Positions 30,691 to 40,838 are shown, counted from the first letter of the stretch. The stretch: DNA of 64,000 nt from Gloeocapsa sp. PCC 7428 (GCF_000317555.1 NC_019745.1:4030001-4094000), one strand, 5' to 3'. The notes: generated from the sequence alone by a model not told the origin. Numbers and translations are program-made.

Positions 30691-30998
30691 TCCTATCGTA
30701 GGATGATTAATGATTCTCTTATAAAAAGCATCTCTTCGTCATACTTTGTGTGCGTGGCGAAAAGAGATACAATACACCACTTCTTAGCCTGATTTGCTTT
30801 TCAGGTGCATAAATCTCCTATTTATTGCAACAATCTAGTAAATATCCAGTATTTTCCACCTGCTGCATCGACTGTAAGCTGCATTAAGATAACTCATAAT
30901 TACCTAGCATACTTGCATAGCTGCATTTTTCCGCAAGCTAACTGTTTTCTGCCAATATGAAAAGCTAGCATCAAACACGATAAAATTGACAAATTTAT
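30691..30998. other. Intergenic region
   Basis: The 308 bp between the ankyrin and lipoprotein genes contain a weak dyad ATCTCTT...AAGAGAT (about 30739-30770) without a T tract. I see nothing else. Confidence 0.5.
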
Positions 30999-31685
30999 AT
31001 GTTAAAAAGACAGCTACAAAGTCTAGTATTTATTACATTAGTAACATTATTTGTTTCCTGTCAGAAATCTCAATCATTAAAATCTTCCCCAATCTCTATA
31101 GGAGCTACTGCACCGACAGCAGTTGCTGTTGATAGTTCTATTAACTTACAATCAATGACTACAAAAGCGGGAACAGTTATCGGTCACGCTATTGATTGTG
31201 ATAATGATGGGCGTCATAATGACTATCGAATTGACTATGATGCAGATGGTATTCCTGATGATTGCATTATCGGTGATGACGAGTCTTTAACCGCAAATAT
31301 TGATACAACAACTCCCCAAAATTTATTTGATTCACGACTCAAGTTATTAGATGCACTTACCGCAGAGTGTGTAGAAAATATCAAAGTAGAAGGCGATATT
31401 ACTTATAGCATTTGCACAACTGACGGTCAGCCGGTAAAAGCAGCAGAATTTCTAACTGACCTTGGAGATGGTTTAAATATTTGGTTTGAGCGTAGGAAAG
31501 TTAAAGCTATACTACGAACTCATAGTGGCGAAATGTTTTTCTTTGATAACGGAAAGCTGGAGCTAATGTTTGAAGATCGTGGAATGCAGGTTATTACAAG
31601 CTTTAGCCCTGAAGAACGGCAGGAATATGAAGAACTTGCACAAACTGCCTACCAACGTATTTTTCAGGTATTTAATATTGACTAG
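30999..31685 (+). CDS. Predicted lipoprotein with calcium-binding-like repeats
   Basis: The N-terminus is basic, then hydrophobic (LVFITLVTLFVSC), and Cys21 can serve as a lipobox. An Asp-rich block, DCDNDGRHNDYRIDYDADG then IPDDC, resembles the thrombospondin type 3 or EF-like calcium loops of surface proteins. The remaining 130 residues are not recognised. The region is AT-rich compared with its neighbours. It is followed after 345 bp by a secreted Kelch protein on the same strand. Confidence 0.7.
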   Translation: MLKRQLQSLVFITLVTLFVSCQKSQSLKSSPISIGATAPTAVAVDSSINLQSMTTKAGTVIGHAIDCDNDGRHNDYRIDYDADGIPDDCIIGDDESLTANIDTTTPQNLFDSRLKLLDALTAECVENIKVEGDITYSICTTDGQPVKAAEFLTDLGDGLNIWFERRKVKAILRTHSGEMFFFDNGKLELMFEDRGMQVITSFSPEERQEYEELAQTAYQRIFQVFNID

Positions 31686-32030
31686 ATTCATAATATAAAG
31701 ATTTTAAGTTAAGTTTTACATCTATATCTAGAAAAACTTGCAAATTGTGCTTGGGATTATTTTATAGGCTATGCAAATCTTCTTGATGTTTTTGGTACCT
31801 TTTCTATCTTAATTTATTTTGCTTTAGTCAACGTGTTTTTTATGTGGCGATTCACGTGAATACTGTAATCAACAAAATCGGCTTATATTCTTTATATAAA
31901 TAATACTAAAGAATATTTTACAGCAAAAGTTTTAGTCCTAACTTAGTAAATTAAAGTTGTGTGGTTGAACTGCTAAATTAAATGTAATTAAATTAAACTG
32001 AGAATTGTTTGTCCTCTACATAAAAACACA
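31686..32030. other. AT-rich intergenic region
   Basis: The 345 bp upstream of the secreted Kelch gene are very AT-rich and hold no coding frame. They probably contain its promoter, but I cannot assign boxes reliably. Confidence 0.5.
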
Positions 32031-33023
32031 ATGCGCTACTTAAAAAAACAGAGGGTTATGATAGCGTTTATTGTAATTATTTCTGTAGTATTAACTACAG
32101 TTAAATCTTTAGCTGCAACCGAAATTAAATGGACGACAGTTGCACCTTCTCCAGTCGGTACGGGAGAGGCAATGAGTGCGGTAGTTAGTGGTAAATTGTA
32201 TCAGTTAGGCGGATATACTTCTAAGTGGAGACCAACAAATCGTGCTGATGTGTACGATCCAGCAACGAACACGTGGAAACGTCTTGCAGATATACCAATT
32301 AGAATTACTCATGCAGGAGTTGCGGCTGACGCCGGAAATATTTATTTAGCAGGCGGGTATGTTGGTAAACCAGAAGGCGGACAACTATTTGCAACAAGAA
32401 AAGTTTTACGCTACAACATTGCAACGAATACTTGGTCAGAAATGCCACCATTACCACAAACTAGAGGTAGCGGTGGCTTTAGTAATTTGAAACGAGAATT
32501 GCATTTCTTTGGTGGAGCAGATCTTAATAGAATTGACCGTGGCGATCATTGGATACTCAAGCTTGATAATATTGCTGCTGGTTGGCAAACAGCGGCTGTG
32601 TTACCCAATCCACGATCGCACTTAGGAGATGCAATTGTCAACGGCAAGATTTATGCGATCGGCGGGCAGCATAGTTATGATGACTACTTAACGACACAAA
32701 ATAGTGTCCACGTTTGGAATCCTGCAACAAAGCAATGGGCTAAAGTCGCTAATTTACCGCAACCACGCAGTCATATTGGGGCTGCTACTTTTGTTATTAA
32801 TGGAGAAATATATTTAGTGGGTGGCGAGGTTAAACACAAGTCAGCAGTTAATAAGGTAACGGTATATAATCCTAAAACTAATTCATGGCGTGAGTTAACG
32901 CCACTACCGACTAAACGTCACTCTGGTGTTGGAGGTTTTATCAATGGTAGTATCTACTACTCTTCCGGCGCTCCAGCTTTTGATAAAACAGTTTACCGAG
33001 GTAGATTTCAGTTTGTAAGTTAA
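32031..33023 (+). CDS. Secreted Kelch-repeat beta-propeller protein
   Basis: A Sec signal peptide (RVMIAFIVIISVVLTTVKS, cleavage likely after SLAA) precedes about six Kelch repeats (KLYQLGGYTSKWRPTNRADV, NIYLAGGYVG, KIYAIGGQHSYDD, EIYLVGGEV). The protein is a single 330-residue propeller without extra domains. The sequence closely resembles the Kelch part of the 721-residue protein at 1037-3202, including HFFGGADLNR against HFFGGADINR. The role is unknown. It converges on the thioesterase gene with a 9-nt gap. Confidence 0.9.
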   Translation: MRYLKKQRVMIAFIVIISVVLTTVKSLAATEIKWTTVAPSPVGTGEAMSAVVSGKLYQLGGYTSKWRPTNRADVYDPATNTWKRLADIPIRITHAGVAADAGNIYLAGGYVGKPEGGQLFATRKVLRYNIATNTWSEMPPLPQTRGSGGFSNLKRELHFFGGADLNRIDRGDHWILKLDNIAAGWQTAAVLPNPRSHLGDAIVNGKIYAIGGQHSYDDYLTTQNSVHVWNPATKQWAKVANLPQPRSHIGAATFVINGEIYLVGGEVKHKSAVNKVTVYNPKTNSWRELTPLPTKRHSGVGGFINGSIYYSSGAPAFDKTVYRGRFQFVS

Positions 33024-33032
33024 AAAATCTTC

Positions 33033-33446
33033 TCAAGAATGCTGCATTTGTACAAAAGCATCGAGTAACACATCAGGAATGGGTCTAGGGCGCATCGACA
33101 CTGCATCCACCCATACCCACAAGGCTTCAGCAGTTACTAATAAGTGATCGTTGCCATATTTGCGAATTTCATAACGTCGAATCGCCCGCGTACCGCGCAT
33201 TTCTTGCAACCAAGTACGCACTTCTAGCGTGTCACCTGCGATCGCCGGACGCAGATAGTCGATCTCAATCCGGCGCATGACAAAAACACCGCCAAGTTCG
33301 CGATAGACATCCAAAGAAAAGCCCAAATGTTCTAAGTGTTCGATCGCGGCTTGTTCGAGGTAATGTTGATAAACTGAGTTGTTGACGTGACCCAAGGCAT
33401 CCATTTCATAATGGCGTACCCGTAGTTGTGTTGTAAATGGTTGCAT
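33033..33446 (-). CDS. Acyl-CoA thioesterase, hot-dog fold (4HBT/YbgC-like)
   Basis: The 137-residue single hot-dog domain carries the active-site block RHYEMDALGHVNNSVYQHYLE, where Asp is the expected catalytic residue, and EIDYLRPAIAGDTLEV. Such enzymes hydrolyse acyl-CoA or acyl-ACP. The motif differs from what I recall of the cyanobacterial DHNA-CoA thioesterase, so I do not call it menI. It starts 13 nt downstream of gcvP, in the same transcription direction. Confidence 0.88.
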   Translation of the reverse strand: MQPFTTQLRVRHYEMDALGHVNNSVYQHYLEQAAIEHLEHLGFSLDVYRELGGVFVMRRIEIDYLRPAIAGDTLEVRTWLQEMRGTRAIRRYEIRKYGNDHLLVTAEALWVWVDAVSMRPRPIPDVLLDAFVQMQHS

Positions 33447-33459
33447 ATATAACGACTAC

Positions 33460-36417
33460 TCACTCACTATACGCTTCCATTGGCAAACACGAGCAAACAA
33501 AATTGCGATCGCCATAAGCGTTATCAATTCGTCCAACGGTCGTCCAGAATTTGTGTTCGCGAGTCCACGATGTAGGATACGCAGCTTGTTCGCGGGAATA
33601 AGGATGTTGCCAATCTGAGGAAATTAAAGCATCAGCAGTATGCGGAGCATTCTTCAAAACATTATCATGCATATCGACTTTACCCGCCTCAATTTCTGCG
33701 ATTTCTTGGCGAATTTGAATCATCGCCTCACAGAAACGATCCAACTCGGCTTTTGATTCGCTTTCAGTTGGTTCTACCATCATTGTGCCAGCAACAGGCC
33801 AAGAAACCGTAGGCGCGTGAAAGCCATAATCCATTAACCGCTTGGCGATGTCGTCTACTTCAATTCCGGCAGATTTTTTGAGGAATCGCAAATCTAGAAT
33901 GCACTCATGTGCAACTAACCCTGATTTACCTCTGTACAATACTGGGTAGTAAGGTGCTAAACGATGGGCAATGTAGTTTGCATTGAGAATCGCGACTTTG
34001 GTTGCTTGCGTCAACCCTGCTGCGCCCATGAGCGTAATATACATCCAGGATATCGGTAAAATACTCGCACTTCCCCACGGGGCAGCAGCGATCTGCCAAC
34101 GGCAGGGGCGTTTCGCCATCGCGCCTACGCTTTGTTCGCCACCAATTTCTACTACTGTATGACCTGGTAAAAACTGTACAAGATGCGTCGCTACGCCAAT
34201 TGGTCCCATTCCTGGACCGCCACCACCATGCGGAATACAGAAAGTTTTGTGTAAGTTTAGGTGACACACATCTGCACCATAATCGCCAGGACGACAAATT
34301 CCCACTTGGGCATTCATATTTGCCCCATCCATGTAAACTTGTCCGCCGTGGGCGTGAACAATCGCGCAAATATCTTTGATTTGTTCTTCAAAGACACCAT
34401 GCGTTGAAGGATACGTCACCATTAAAGCCGCAAGTTCGTGACTGTGTTTTTCGGCTTTTGCTTGAAGATCGTCTAAGTCGATATTGCCTTGTTTGTCGCA
34501 GGCGATCGCCACGACTTTCATTCCCGCCATCACTGCGCTTGCGGGGTTTGTTCCGTGGGCTGACTCTGGAATCAGACAAACTTGACGATGCGCTTCGCCG
34601 CGACTTGCGTGATATTGCCGAATCACGAGTAAGCCTGCGTACTCGCCTTGCGCACCTGCGTTGGGTTGGAGTGAAATTCCTGCAAAACCTGTAATTTCGG
34701 CTAAAGCTTGTTCGAGTTGCGCGAACAAGATTTGATACCCTCTAGTTTGGGACAAAGGTGCAAATGGGTGAATTTTACCAAACGCCTGCCACGAGATAGG
34801 TAACATTTCCGTCGTCGCATTTAACTTCATCGTGCATGAACCCAAAGGAATCATCGATGTTGTTAGCGACAGATCTTTAGCTTGCAGTCGGTAAATATAC
34901 CGCAGCATTTCAGTTTCAGCATGGTAGCTGTTAAAGACAGGATGCGTTAGATAACCACTACTGCGGGCAAAAGGTTGGATTTTTTCAAGTGCTGATTGGG
35001 GAGTTGCTAACTCCTCTAGCGCGAAAGATACTTCACTTCCTGCAACAATTTGCCATAAATCGTACAAATCGGCTTCGGTTGTTGTTTCGTCCAAGCTAAT
35101 GGCGATCGCCCTTTCGTTAATCGTCCGTAGATTGATTTGCCGTGCTAAGGCTGCTTCAATGATTTCTGTAACCTGTTCGGGTTCAAGGTCAATCCGTAGC
35201 GTATCAAAGTAGTGTTCTGAAGTAATGGTGTAGCCTAAATGCTTGAGACCTTCAGCTAAAAGAACAGTTAGCTGATGAACGCGTTGAGCAATATTCTTCA
35301 AGCCTTGCGGTCCGTGATAAACCGCGTACATTGATGCCATTACAGCTAATAACACTTGGGCGGTACAGATGTTGCTTGTTGCTTTTTCCCGCCGAATATG
35401 CTGTTCTCTGGTTTGGAGTGCAAGACGTAGCGCCGGCTTACCATGAACGTCTTTTGAGACGCCAACGATACGCCCTGGAACTTGTCGCTTGTATTGTTCT
35501 TTTGTTGCAAAATAAGCTGCATGAGGACCGCCGTAGCCGAGGGGAACGCCAAAACGTTGCGTACTTCCAACGGCAATATCCGCCCCAAATTCTCCAGGTG
35601 GCGTTAGTAAACACAAGCTTAAGGGATCGGCAGCAACTGTGACTAAAGCCCCTACTGTATGCGCTTGTTCAACAAAGTGACGATAATCGTAAATTGTGCC
35701 GTCAGTCGCCGGATACTGTAACAACGCCCCAAAGACCGATTCATCAAAGGTAAACGTTTGATGGTCGCCGACAATAATTTTAATTCCTAGCGGTATTGCG
35801 CGAGTTTGCACAACGGCGATCGTCTGCGGATGGCAATCTTGCGAAACAAAGAAGGTGTTTGCTTTGTGCTTACACACTCCATAACTCATTGCCATTGCTT
35901 CGGCGGCTGCGGTAGCCTCATCAAGAAGTGAAGCATTCGCAATTTCTAAACCAGTTAAATCAATGATCGCGGTCTGGAAGTTTAGTAACGCTTCGAGTCG
36001 TCCTTGTGAAATCTCTGGCTGATAGGGAGTATAAGCTGTGTACCAGCCAGGATTTTCTAAAATATTACGCTGAATGACAGGCGGGGTGACGCAGTCATGA
36101 TACCCCATGCCAATAAACGAGCGAAAGACTTGGTTTTTTGAGGCAATTTCTTTGAGTTTGGCTAAAGCTGCGTATTCACTTTGCGCAGGTTCTAGCTGAA
36201 GCGGTCTATTAAGTCGAATCGCCTGCGGTACGGTTTGGTCGATTAAAGCATCAAGCGTTGCCAAACCCAATTCATCAAGCATTTGCTGAATTTCTTCTGG
36301 CTTAGAACCAATATGCCTTTGTGCGAAAGAAAAAGATTCTTGGGCTGCTTCTACCAGTTGCTGACGAATTGAACCAGTACCAGAGCGATAAGCTACCACA
36401 GACTGCTCTCCAGACAC
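33460..36417 (-). CDS. gcvP: Glycine dehydrogenase (decarboxylating), P protein
   Basis: This is the PLP-dependent P protein of the glycine cleavage system, acting in photorespiratory glycine breakdown and one-carbon supply. At 985 residues it is the fused homodimer-type P protein. The N-terminal half has [19 protein letters not shown]. The C-terminal half carries the PLP lysine, Lys724, in [20 protein letters not shown]. The start is a GTG at 36417; a TAA lies in frame upstream. It is 114 nt downstream of gcvH with a hairpin between them. Confidence 0.97.
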   Translation of the reverse strand: MSGEQSVVAYRSGTGSIRQQLVEAAQESFSFAQRHIGSKPEEIQQMLDELGLATLDALIDQTVPQAIRLNRPLQLEPAQSEYAALAKLKEIASKNQVFRSFIGMGYHDCVTPPVIQRNILENPGWYTAYTPYQPEISQGRLEALLNFQTAIIDLTGLEIANASLLDEATAAAEAMAMSYGVCKHKANTFFVSQDCHPQTIAVVQTRAIPLGIKIIVGDHQTFTFDESVFGALLQYPATDGTIYDYRHFVEQAHTVGALVTVAADPLSLCLLTPPGEFGADIAVGSTQRFGVPLGYGGPHAAYFATKEQYKRQVPGRIVGVSKDVHGKPALRLALQTREQHIRREKATSNICTAQVLLAVMASMYAVYHGPQGLKNIAQRVHQLTVLLAEGLKHLGYTITSEHYFDTLRIDLEPEQVTEIIEAALARQINLRTINERAIAISLDETTTEADLYDLWQIVAGSEVSFALEELATPQSALEKIQPFARSSGYLTHPVFNSYHAETEMLRYIYRLQAKDLSLTTSMIPLGSCTMKLNATTEMLPISWQAFGKIHPFAPLSQTRGYQILFAQLEQALAEITGFAGISLQPNAGAQGEYAGLLVIRQYHASRGEAHRQVCLIPESAHGTNPASAVMAGMKVVAIACDKQGNIDLDDLQAKAEKHSHELAALMVTYPSTHGVFEEQIKDICAIVHAHGGQVYMDGANMNAQVGICRPGDYGADVCHLNLHKTFCIPHGGGGPGMGPIGVATHLVQFLPGHTVVEIGGEQSVGAMAKRPCRWQIAAAPWGSASILPISWMYITLMGAAGLTQATKVAILNANYIAHRLAPYYPVLYRGKSGLVAHECILDLRFLKKSAGIEVDDIAKRLMDYGFHAPTVSWPVAGTMMVEPTESESKAELDRFCEAMIQIRQEIAEIEAGKVDMHDNVLKNAPHTADALISSDWQHPYSREQAAYPTSWTREHKFWTTVGRIDNAYGDRNFVCSCLPMEAYSE

Positions 36418-36513
36418 GACTTCTTCTTCATATTCTGCAACATTATTTTAAATATGGAGAACTAGGGAAAAGATAATTATGCCATTTCATAACTTTTCCC
36501 TCTCTAGCCACCT

Positions 36514-36529
36514 GTAGGCTTAAGCCTAC
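36514..36529 (-). other. Perfect palindrome at the 3' end of gcvH
   Basis: GTAGGCTTAAGCCTAC is a 16-bp perfect dyad, two bases beyond the gcvH stop on the minus strand. It has almost no loop and no T run, so it is a weak terminator candidate. An RNA-stability or attenuation role in the gcvH-gcvP gap, or a repeat remnant, is possible. Confidence 0.5.
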
Positions 36530-36531
36530 GG

Positions 36532-36921
36532 CTACTCGCCTTCTACTTGTGCCTGATACTCATCCGCAGACATTGCATCGTCGAGTTCGCTAGAGTCGGT
36601 AATCCGCACTTTTAACAACCAACCTTCACCGTATGGGTCATCAGCTAACTGTTCAGGTGCTTCTACTATGTCATCGTTACGCTCAACTACAGTACCACTA
36701 ACGGCGGCGTACAAGTTTTCCACTGCTTTTACTGACTCAATTGTACCAAAGCTTTCTCCTTTGGTTAGCGCGTCACCAACTTCGGGCAATTCGAGAAACA
36801 CGATGTCACCTAATTGATCTACGGCGAAGGCGCTAATCCCAATTGTGGCGATATCGCCGTCTAACCGTACGTACTCGTGAGAATCTTGATATTTTAAATC
36901 GCTGGGATATTCCAGTGCCAT
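36532..36921 (-). CDS. gcvH: Glycine cleavage system H protein
   Basis: This lipoyl carrier shuttles the aminomethyl group from P to T protein. Starting at [12 protein letters not shown] (36921) it has 129 residues, the usual size; the upstream in-frame ATG would add an eight-residue hydrophobic extension not seen in the family. The lipoylated lysine is Lys65 in [14 protein letters not shown]. It lies between gcvT and gcvP in the T-H-P order. Confidence 0.96.
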   Translation of the reverse strand: MALEYPSDLKYQDSHEYVRLDGDIATIGISAFAVDQLGDIVFLELPEVGDALTKGESFGTIESVKAVENLYAAVSGTVVERNDDIVEAPEQLADDPYGEGWLLKVRITDSSELDDAMSADEYQAQVEGE

Positions 36922-37276
36922 GTGTAACCTCAACAATAAAAGCATTGATACTTACTTTATTGGTAATGAGTAATTGGTAATAGGTATTCTTGACAATGAC
37001 CAACGATCAGTTACCAGTTACCGACCCTAGCGCCCATTATTTCATAAAAATCCAAAACGATTTTCAGCATGAATCACAAATGCCCTGCGACTGAAGTCGA
37101 GGGCTACTCCAGTAAAGTGTACCTTTGTACACTTAAATAAGACTTTGATCAATACGTTCACAGTGGTAGATTTTCTTTTGTTTAGCTGCGAATTTATTCG
37201 TCAAACATTCATGCAGGAGAGCTATTGCATAGAGCTTCAGAACCACTGCTATACTCATTATTTGCTAACATCTCGG
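36922..37276. other. Spacer between gcvT and gcvH holding repeats
   Basis: This 355-bp spacer contains TTGGTAAT phrase repeats (about 36958-37030) and a full family B repeat (37067-37214). No gene is seen. The repeats separate two genes that are otherwise adjacent, so gcvH may need its own promoter. Confidence 0.6.
37067..37214 (+). repeat. Multi-hairpin intergenic repeat, family B
   Basis: This 148-bp element begins GCATGAATCACAAA and ends TTCATGC, giving 7-bp terminal inverted repeats. Inside are the dyads GCGACTGAAGTCG, AAGTGTAC-CTTT-GTACACTT and GCGAATTTATTCG. It matches 38516-38682 in order and ends. No coding capacity. Confidence 0.75.
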
Positions 37277-38422
37277 CTATAACCGCGTTTTTGACCGATA
37301 GAATGGTCGTTTAACAACGATCGCCGGATACAATTTTCCGCGAATCTCAACATCTAGCTGCTGTCCTATTTGACTTAAGGAAGTAGGAACATAGGCTAAA
37401 GCAACAGGATAACCTAGTGTAGGCGAGAGTGTACCGCTCGTGATTTCGCCAACAACTTTCGAGTGCGATCGCACTTGATAGCCATGACGCGCGATGTTTC
37501 TTCCTTCAAGACGCAATCCGACAAGTTTGCGTTGAACTCCATGGGCTTTTTGTTGAGCCAGCACTTCACGTCCGATAAAATCTTCTTTAGAATCTAAATG
37601 AACTAGCCAACCCATACCAGCTTCGAGGGGTGTGGTCGTTTCATCAATATCTTGTCCGTAAAGCGCCATTGCAGCTTCGAGTCGTAGCGTGTCACGCGCG
37701 CCAAGTCCGCAGGGAATGACACCAGCATCATAAAGCGATCGCCATAGTTCTATCCCGATAGATGTATCAACCATCACTTCAAAGCCATCTTCTCCGGTGT
37801 AACCGGTTCGCGCAATAAACCCAGGTTGACCAAGAACAGTTGCTTCAAGATGTCCAAATGCTTTGAGCAAAGATAAATCTTCTTGGACAAAACGCTGTAA
37901 AACTGTCGCTGCTTGCGGTCCTTGCACAGCAATTAAAACTTTTTCTGAAGAAACATCGTGCAGATGTACGTATTCTGAATCAATATTTTGCAAAATCCAT
38001 GCTTTGTCTTTACTAGTGGTTGCCGCATTCACAATCATAACGCCGCGTTGTTCCCCACCATCTTCCCCTTGGTAGTAGAAAATAATATCATCAATAATTC
38101 CAGCCTGCGAGTTTAACAACACAGTGTATTGCGCTTGACCTGGTTGCAGGCGATTTAAATCGGAGGGAACTAAACGCTGTAACTGAGAAATCAACTGCTT
38201 TCCGCGTAAATGGAATTTACCCATATGGGAAATATCAAACATCCCCACCGCAGTGCGTACCGCTTGATGTTCTTTACTAATACCAACAAACTGCACGGGC
38301 ATTTCCCAGCCACCAAAGCTAGTGAGTCGGGCTTTGAGTTCGAGTGCGAGTTGATATAAAGGTGTTTGAGCTAACGGTAGCGCTATTTCCGGAACTAATT
38401 CTTCTTGATTAGCCACAGACAA
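37277..38422 (-). CDS. gcvT: Aminomethyltransferase (glycine cleavage T protein)
   Basis: This tetrahydrofolate-dependent T protein releases ammonia and forms methylene-THF from the H-protein-bound intermediate. Family blocks are VGMFDISHMGKFHL, GYTGEDGFEVMV, GLGARDTLRLEAAMALYG and the C-terminal barrel EITSGTLSPTLGYPVALAYV. The length of 381 is normal for cyanobacteria. The start is a TTG at 38422 or a GTG two codons on; there is no in-frame ATG near by. It is the first gene of the gcvT-H-P group and lies between two family B repeats. Confidence 0.96.
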   Translation of the reverse strand: MSVANQEELVPEIALPLAQTPLYQLALELKARLTSFGGWEMPVQFVGISKEHQAVRTAVGMFDISHMGKFHLRGKQLISQLQRLVPSDLNRLQPGQAQYTVLLNSQAGIIDDIIFYYQGEDGGEQRGVMIVNAATTSKDKAWILQNIDSEYVHLHDVSSEKVLIAVQGPQAATVLQRFVQEDLSLLKAFGHLEATVLGQPGFIARTGYTGEDGFEVMVDTSIGIELWRSLYDAGVIPCGLGARDTLRLEAAMALYGQDIDETTTPLEAGMGWLVHLDSKEDFIGREVLAQQKAHGVQRKLVGLRLEGRNIARHGYQVRSHSKVVGEITSGTLSPTLGYPVALAYVPTSLSQIGQQLDVEIRGKLYPAIVVKRPFYRSKTRL

Positions 38423-38747
38423 CCCATTGAGTTACTAAACATCTTATATATCGTAAGCCCAGTCTTTATGTGAATTGGTAAGGGGTAATATGGGTATTAA
38501 TTCAATAGACTTCTTGCATGAATCACAAGTACCCTCCGACTGAAGTCGCGGCTATTTGAACAAAGTGTGCCTCCGCACACTATAAGCAATAGATTTGAGG
38601 AGGTAAGGCATCTCTTACCCGTAGTCCATCTCCATGGACTTTGTTTGTTGAGTAGCGAATTTATTTGCAATTCTTTTCATGCAGAAGGTCTAATAAAGCC
38701 CTCCACTCCCTACACTCATTGTGTCTATCTAAAAAACCTCTGACCTC
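38423..38747. other. Region upstream of gcvT with a family B repeat
   Basis: The 325 bp between the EamA gene and gcvT are mostly occupied by the repeat at 38516-38682. The remaining 90 bp before gcvT must hold its promoter. I looked for the conserved cores of a glycine riboswitch and did not find them. Confidence 0.6.
38516..38682 (+). repeat. Multi-hairpin intergenic repeat, family B, longest copy
   Basis: It begins GCATGAATCACAA and ends TTCATGC. Dyads in order are CCGACTGAAGTCG, GTGTGCCTCCGCACAC, GGTAAG-GCATCT-CTTACC, AGTCCAT-CTCC-ATGGACT and GCGAATTTATTTGC. The two central hairpins are extra relative to the copy at 37067. Confidence 0.75.
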
Positions 38748-39554
38748 TCATGTAGTATTCAGCCAAACGCCACATAAAATCATTGCCCCACCGAATACGG
38801 CTAACGGTGAAATAAGTTGCCCAACTAAGAAAACAGCAAAAATTGCTCCACATACTGGTTCAATCATCGCTACTAATGTTGCTATGCGTGCCGGAATCTG
38901 ACGCACTCCCCACAAAAATAAACCAAAGGGAACAACAGTTCCCAGCAGAACAATATATGCAACTGCGGCTAAATCAACAGCACTCAAGCTCAGCACTTTG
39001 TCCCAAGGAGTAAAAGGTAAACTTAGAATACTACCAACTCCCATCCCGATCGCTAACACAGTTAACGGGTGGGCGCGCATTCCCATGCCTAAATAAGAAA
39101 AAGTAGCAAACAAGAAAGCCGAAGCAATACCATAAGCGATTCCCCATCCGCCTGCGAGTCCTTGCGGACCTACAACTAAAAAATATGCGCCGACGACTGC
39201 AAATCCTAAGCCGAATAATTTGGGTCGAGATAAACTTTCTCCACGCACTAAGGCATATAAAGTAAGTAACACTGGAGCCATGTACTGCAAAAATAGCCCC
39301 GTTGCCACACTAGATAGATGAATTGCTAGATAGTAGCTAACTTGAGTGAGTGTCAGTGCTAATCCGATCGCAAAAAGGCGGGGAAACTCTTTATTCTGTG
39401 GCGGAAAGCGCCAGATAAAAGGCAAAAGCACTAAAAAACTACCAAAAAAGCGTAACGGTACAAGTATTGCAGGTTCTAACGTTCCTCCCATTAAGCGCCC
39501 AGCTAACGCCCCAGCAAACCCCCATAAAAGTGCAGCACACAAGATTTGAATCAT
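38748..39554 (-). CDS. DMT-superfamily EamA transporter
   Basis: This 268-residue protein has about ten membrane helices arranged as two EamA halves, starting with ILCAALLWGFAGALAGRLMG and repeating at AYGIASAFLFATFSYLGMG. The family exports amino acids or other metabolites; the substrate is unknown. It is divergent from the DCC-family gene. Confidence 0.9.
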   Translation of the reverse strand: MIQILCAALLWGFAGALAGRLMGGTLEPAILVPLRFFGSFLVLLPFIWRFPPQNKEFPRLFAIGLALTLTQVSYYLAIHLSSVATGLFLQYMAPVLLTLYALVRGESLSRPKLFGLGFAVVGAYFLVVGPQGLAGGWGIAYGIASAFLFATFSYLGMGMRAHPLTVLAIGMGVGSILSLPFTPWDKVLSLSAVDLAAVAYIVLLGTVVPFGLFLWGVRQIPARIATLVAMIEPVCGAIFAVFLVGQLISPLAVFGGAMILCGVWLNTT

Positions 39555-39726
39555 TTAACCGTAGACACCCTCGCAAAGCGATTCCTACTGTAGCGCATCA
39601 CTCCTGCGGTTTTACTTTAAGGTTAATGGCGAATAGGAAGCAGAGGAAGCAGAGTTAGTTACGTTAATTTTTCTTCATCTTTCTTAAAATAGAGATATCA
39701 GCTTTAAAATACTTGAGATTGATTTC

Positions 39727-40215
39727 ATGTCTGCATCAAATATCCAATCACGCGAATCTACAGCACAACAAGTCTCAAATTCAACATCCTGGAAAATTAA
39801 GCTACTGTACGATGGTGAATGTCCGTTGTGTTTGCGTGAAGTCAACTTCTTGCAGAAACGCGATGCTGGTCGCGGGCTTGTAGCATTTGTCGATATTGCA
39901 GATGAAGATTATAGCCCCCAAGCGCATGGCGGCGTAGACTTTGAAACTGCGATGGGGCGAATTCATGCGGTACTTCCTGATGGCACAATCGTCAAAAATG
40001 TAGAAGTTTTTCGCCGAGTTTACGAAACTTTAGGAATGGGATGGGTTTATGCAATGACTAAGTTACCCATCATTGGTGCTATTGCCGATAGACTGTATGG
40101 TATATGGGCTGACTGGCGGCTACGGTTGACTGGGCGACCAGATTTAGCAACTATTGTTGCCGATCGCCAAAAGCAGTTAGAATGCAAAACACAAGGGCGC
40201 TGCCAGATGCAATGA
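39727..40215 (+). CDS. Thiol-disulfide oxidoreductase DCC family protein (DUF393)
   Basis: A thioredoxin-like protein of 162 residues with the family hallmark YDGECPLCLREV (Cys32 and Cys35), followed by LPDGTIVKNVEVFRRVYETLG and a C-terminal apolar segment. A redox role is inferred from the CxxC. Its stop codon overlaps the start of the DUF938 gene (ATGA), implying translational coupling. Confidence 0.9.
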   Translation: MSASNIQSRESTAQQVSNSTSWKIKLLYDGECPLCLREVNFLQKRDAGRGLVAFVDIADEDYSPQAHGGVDFETAMGRIHAVLPDGTIVKNVEVFRRVYETLGMGWVYAMTKLPIIGAIADRLYGIWADWRLRLTGRPDLATIVADRQKQLECKTQGRCQMQ

Positions 40216-40838
40216 ATGATTTTGATGCCCGACAATACGCGCCTGCCACTCTTCGCAATCGCGAACCGATTTTAGAAGTTCTTCTTGAAGTGTTGCCGCC
40301 AACAGGTACAGTATTAGAAGTTTCTAGCGGCACCGGAGAACACGCTGTGTTTTTTGCACCGCGCATTTATCCGCGTCGGTGGCTACCGTCTGACCCGAAC
40401 CCTGTAGCACGTGCCAGTATTATGGCATGGCGCGAATCTGCTCCTGAGGTGGAAAATCTTTATCCGACGATCGCTCTCGACGCATGCGATCCTATCTGGA
40501 CGGTCGAACAACAATCATTAGACATTGTGGCGATCGTTAATATTAATATGATTCATATTGCTCCTTGGGCGGCTTGCTTGGGATTACTTGCAGGGGCGAA
40601 GCGCATTCTTCCCCCTAGTGGAATTTTGTATCTTTATGGACCTTTTAAACAACGCGGTCAACATACAGCAGCGAGTAACGCCGCATTTGATGCGAGTTTA
40701 CGCGCGCAAAATCCTGCGTGGGGCGTGCGCAATTTAGAGGATGTCGTCGAAGTTGCGAAAACGGAAGGTCTCGCACTTGTTGAAACTGTGGCGATGCCGG
40801 CAAATAATCTTTCGGTAATTTTTAAAAAGCTGAGTTAG
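40212..40838 (+). CDS. DUF938 family SAM-dependent methyltransferase-like protein
   Basis: Starting at the ATG overlapping the DCC stop, the 208 residues begin with DARQYAPATLRNREPILEVL, the DUF938 hallmark. They carry the SAM-binding motif VLEVSSGTGEHAVFFA, an acidic motif II region (SDPNPVARASI) and INMIHIAPWAACLGLLAGA. The substrate is unknown. Confidence 0.9.
   Translation: MNDFDARQYAPATLRNREPILEVLLEVLPPTGTVLEVSSGTGEHAVFFAPRIYPRRWLPSDPNPVARASIMAWRESAPEVENLYPTIALDACDPIWTVEQQSLDIVAIVNINMIHIAPWAACLGLLAGAKRILPPSGILYLYGPFKQRGQHTAASNAAFDASLRAQNPAWGVRNLEDVVEVAKTEGLALVETVAMPANNLSVIFKKLS

Noticed and set aside
33033-33446. DHNA-CoA thioesterase (menI)
   Set aside because: The active-site block (DALGHVNN) differs from what I recall for the characterised cyanobacterial enzyme, and no menaquinone or phylloquinone gene is near.
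38423-38515. Glycine riboswitch upstream of gcvT
   Set aside because: The short leader shows none of the conserved purine-rich cores of tandem glycine aptamers.
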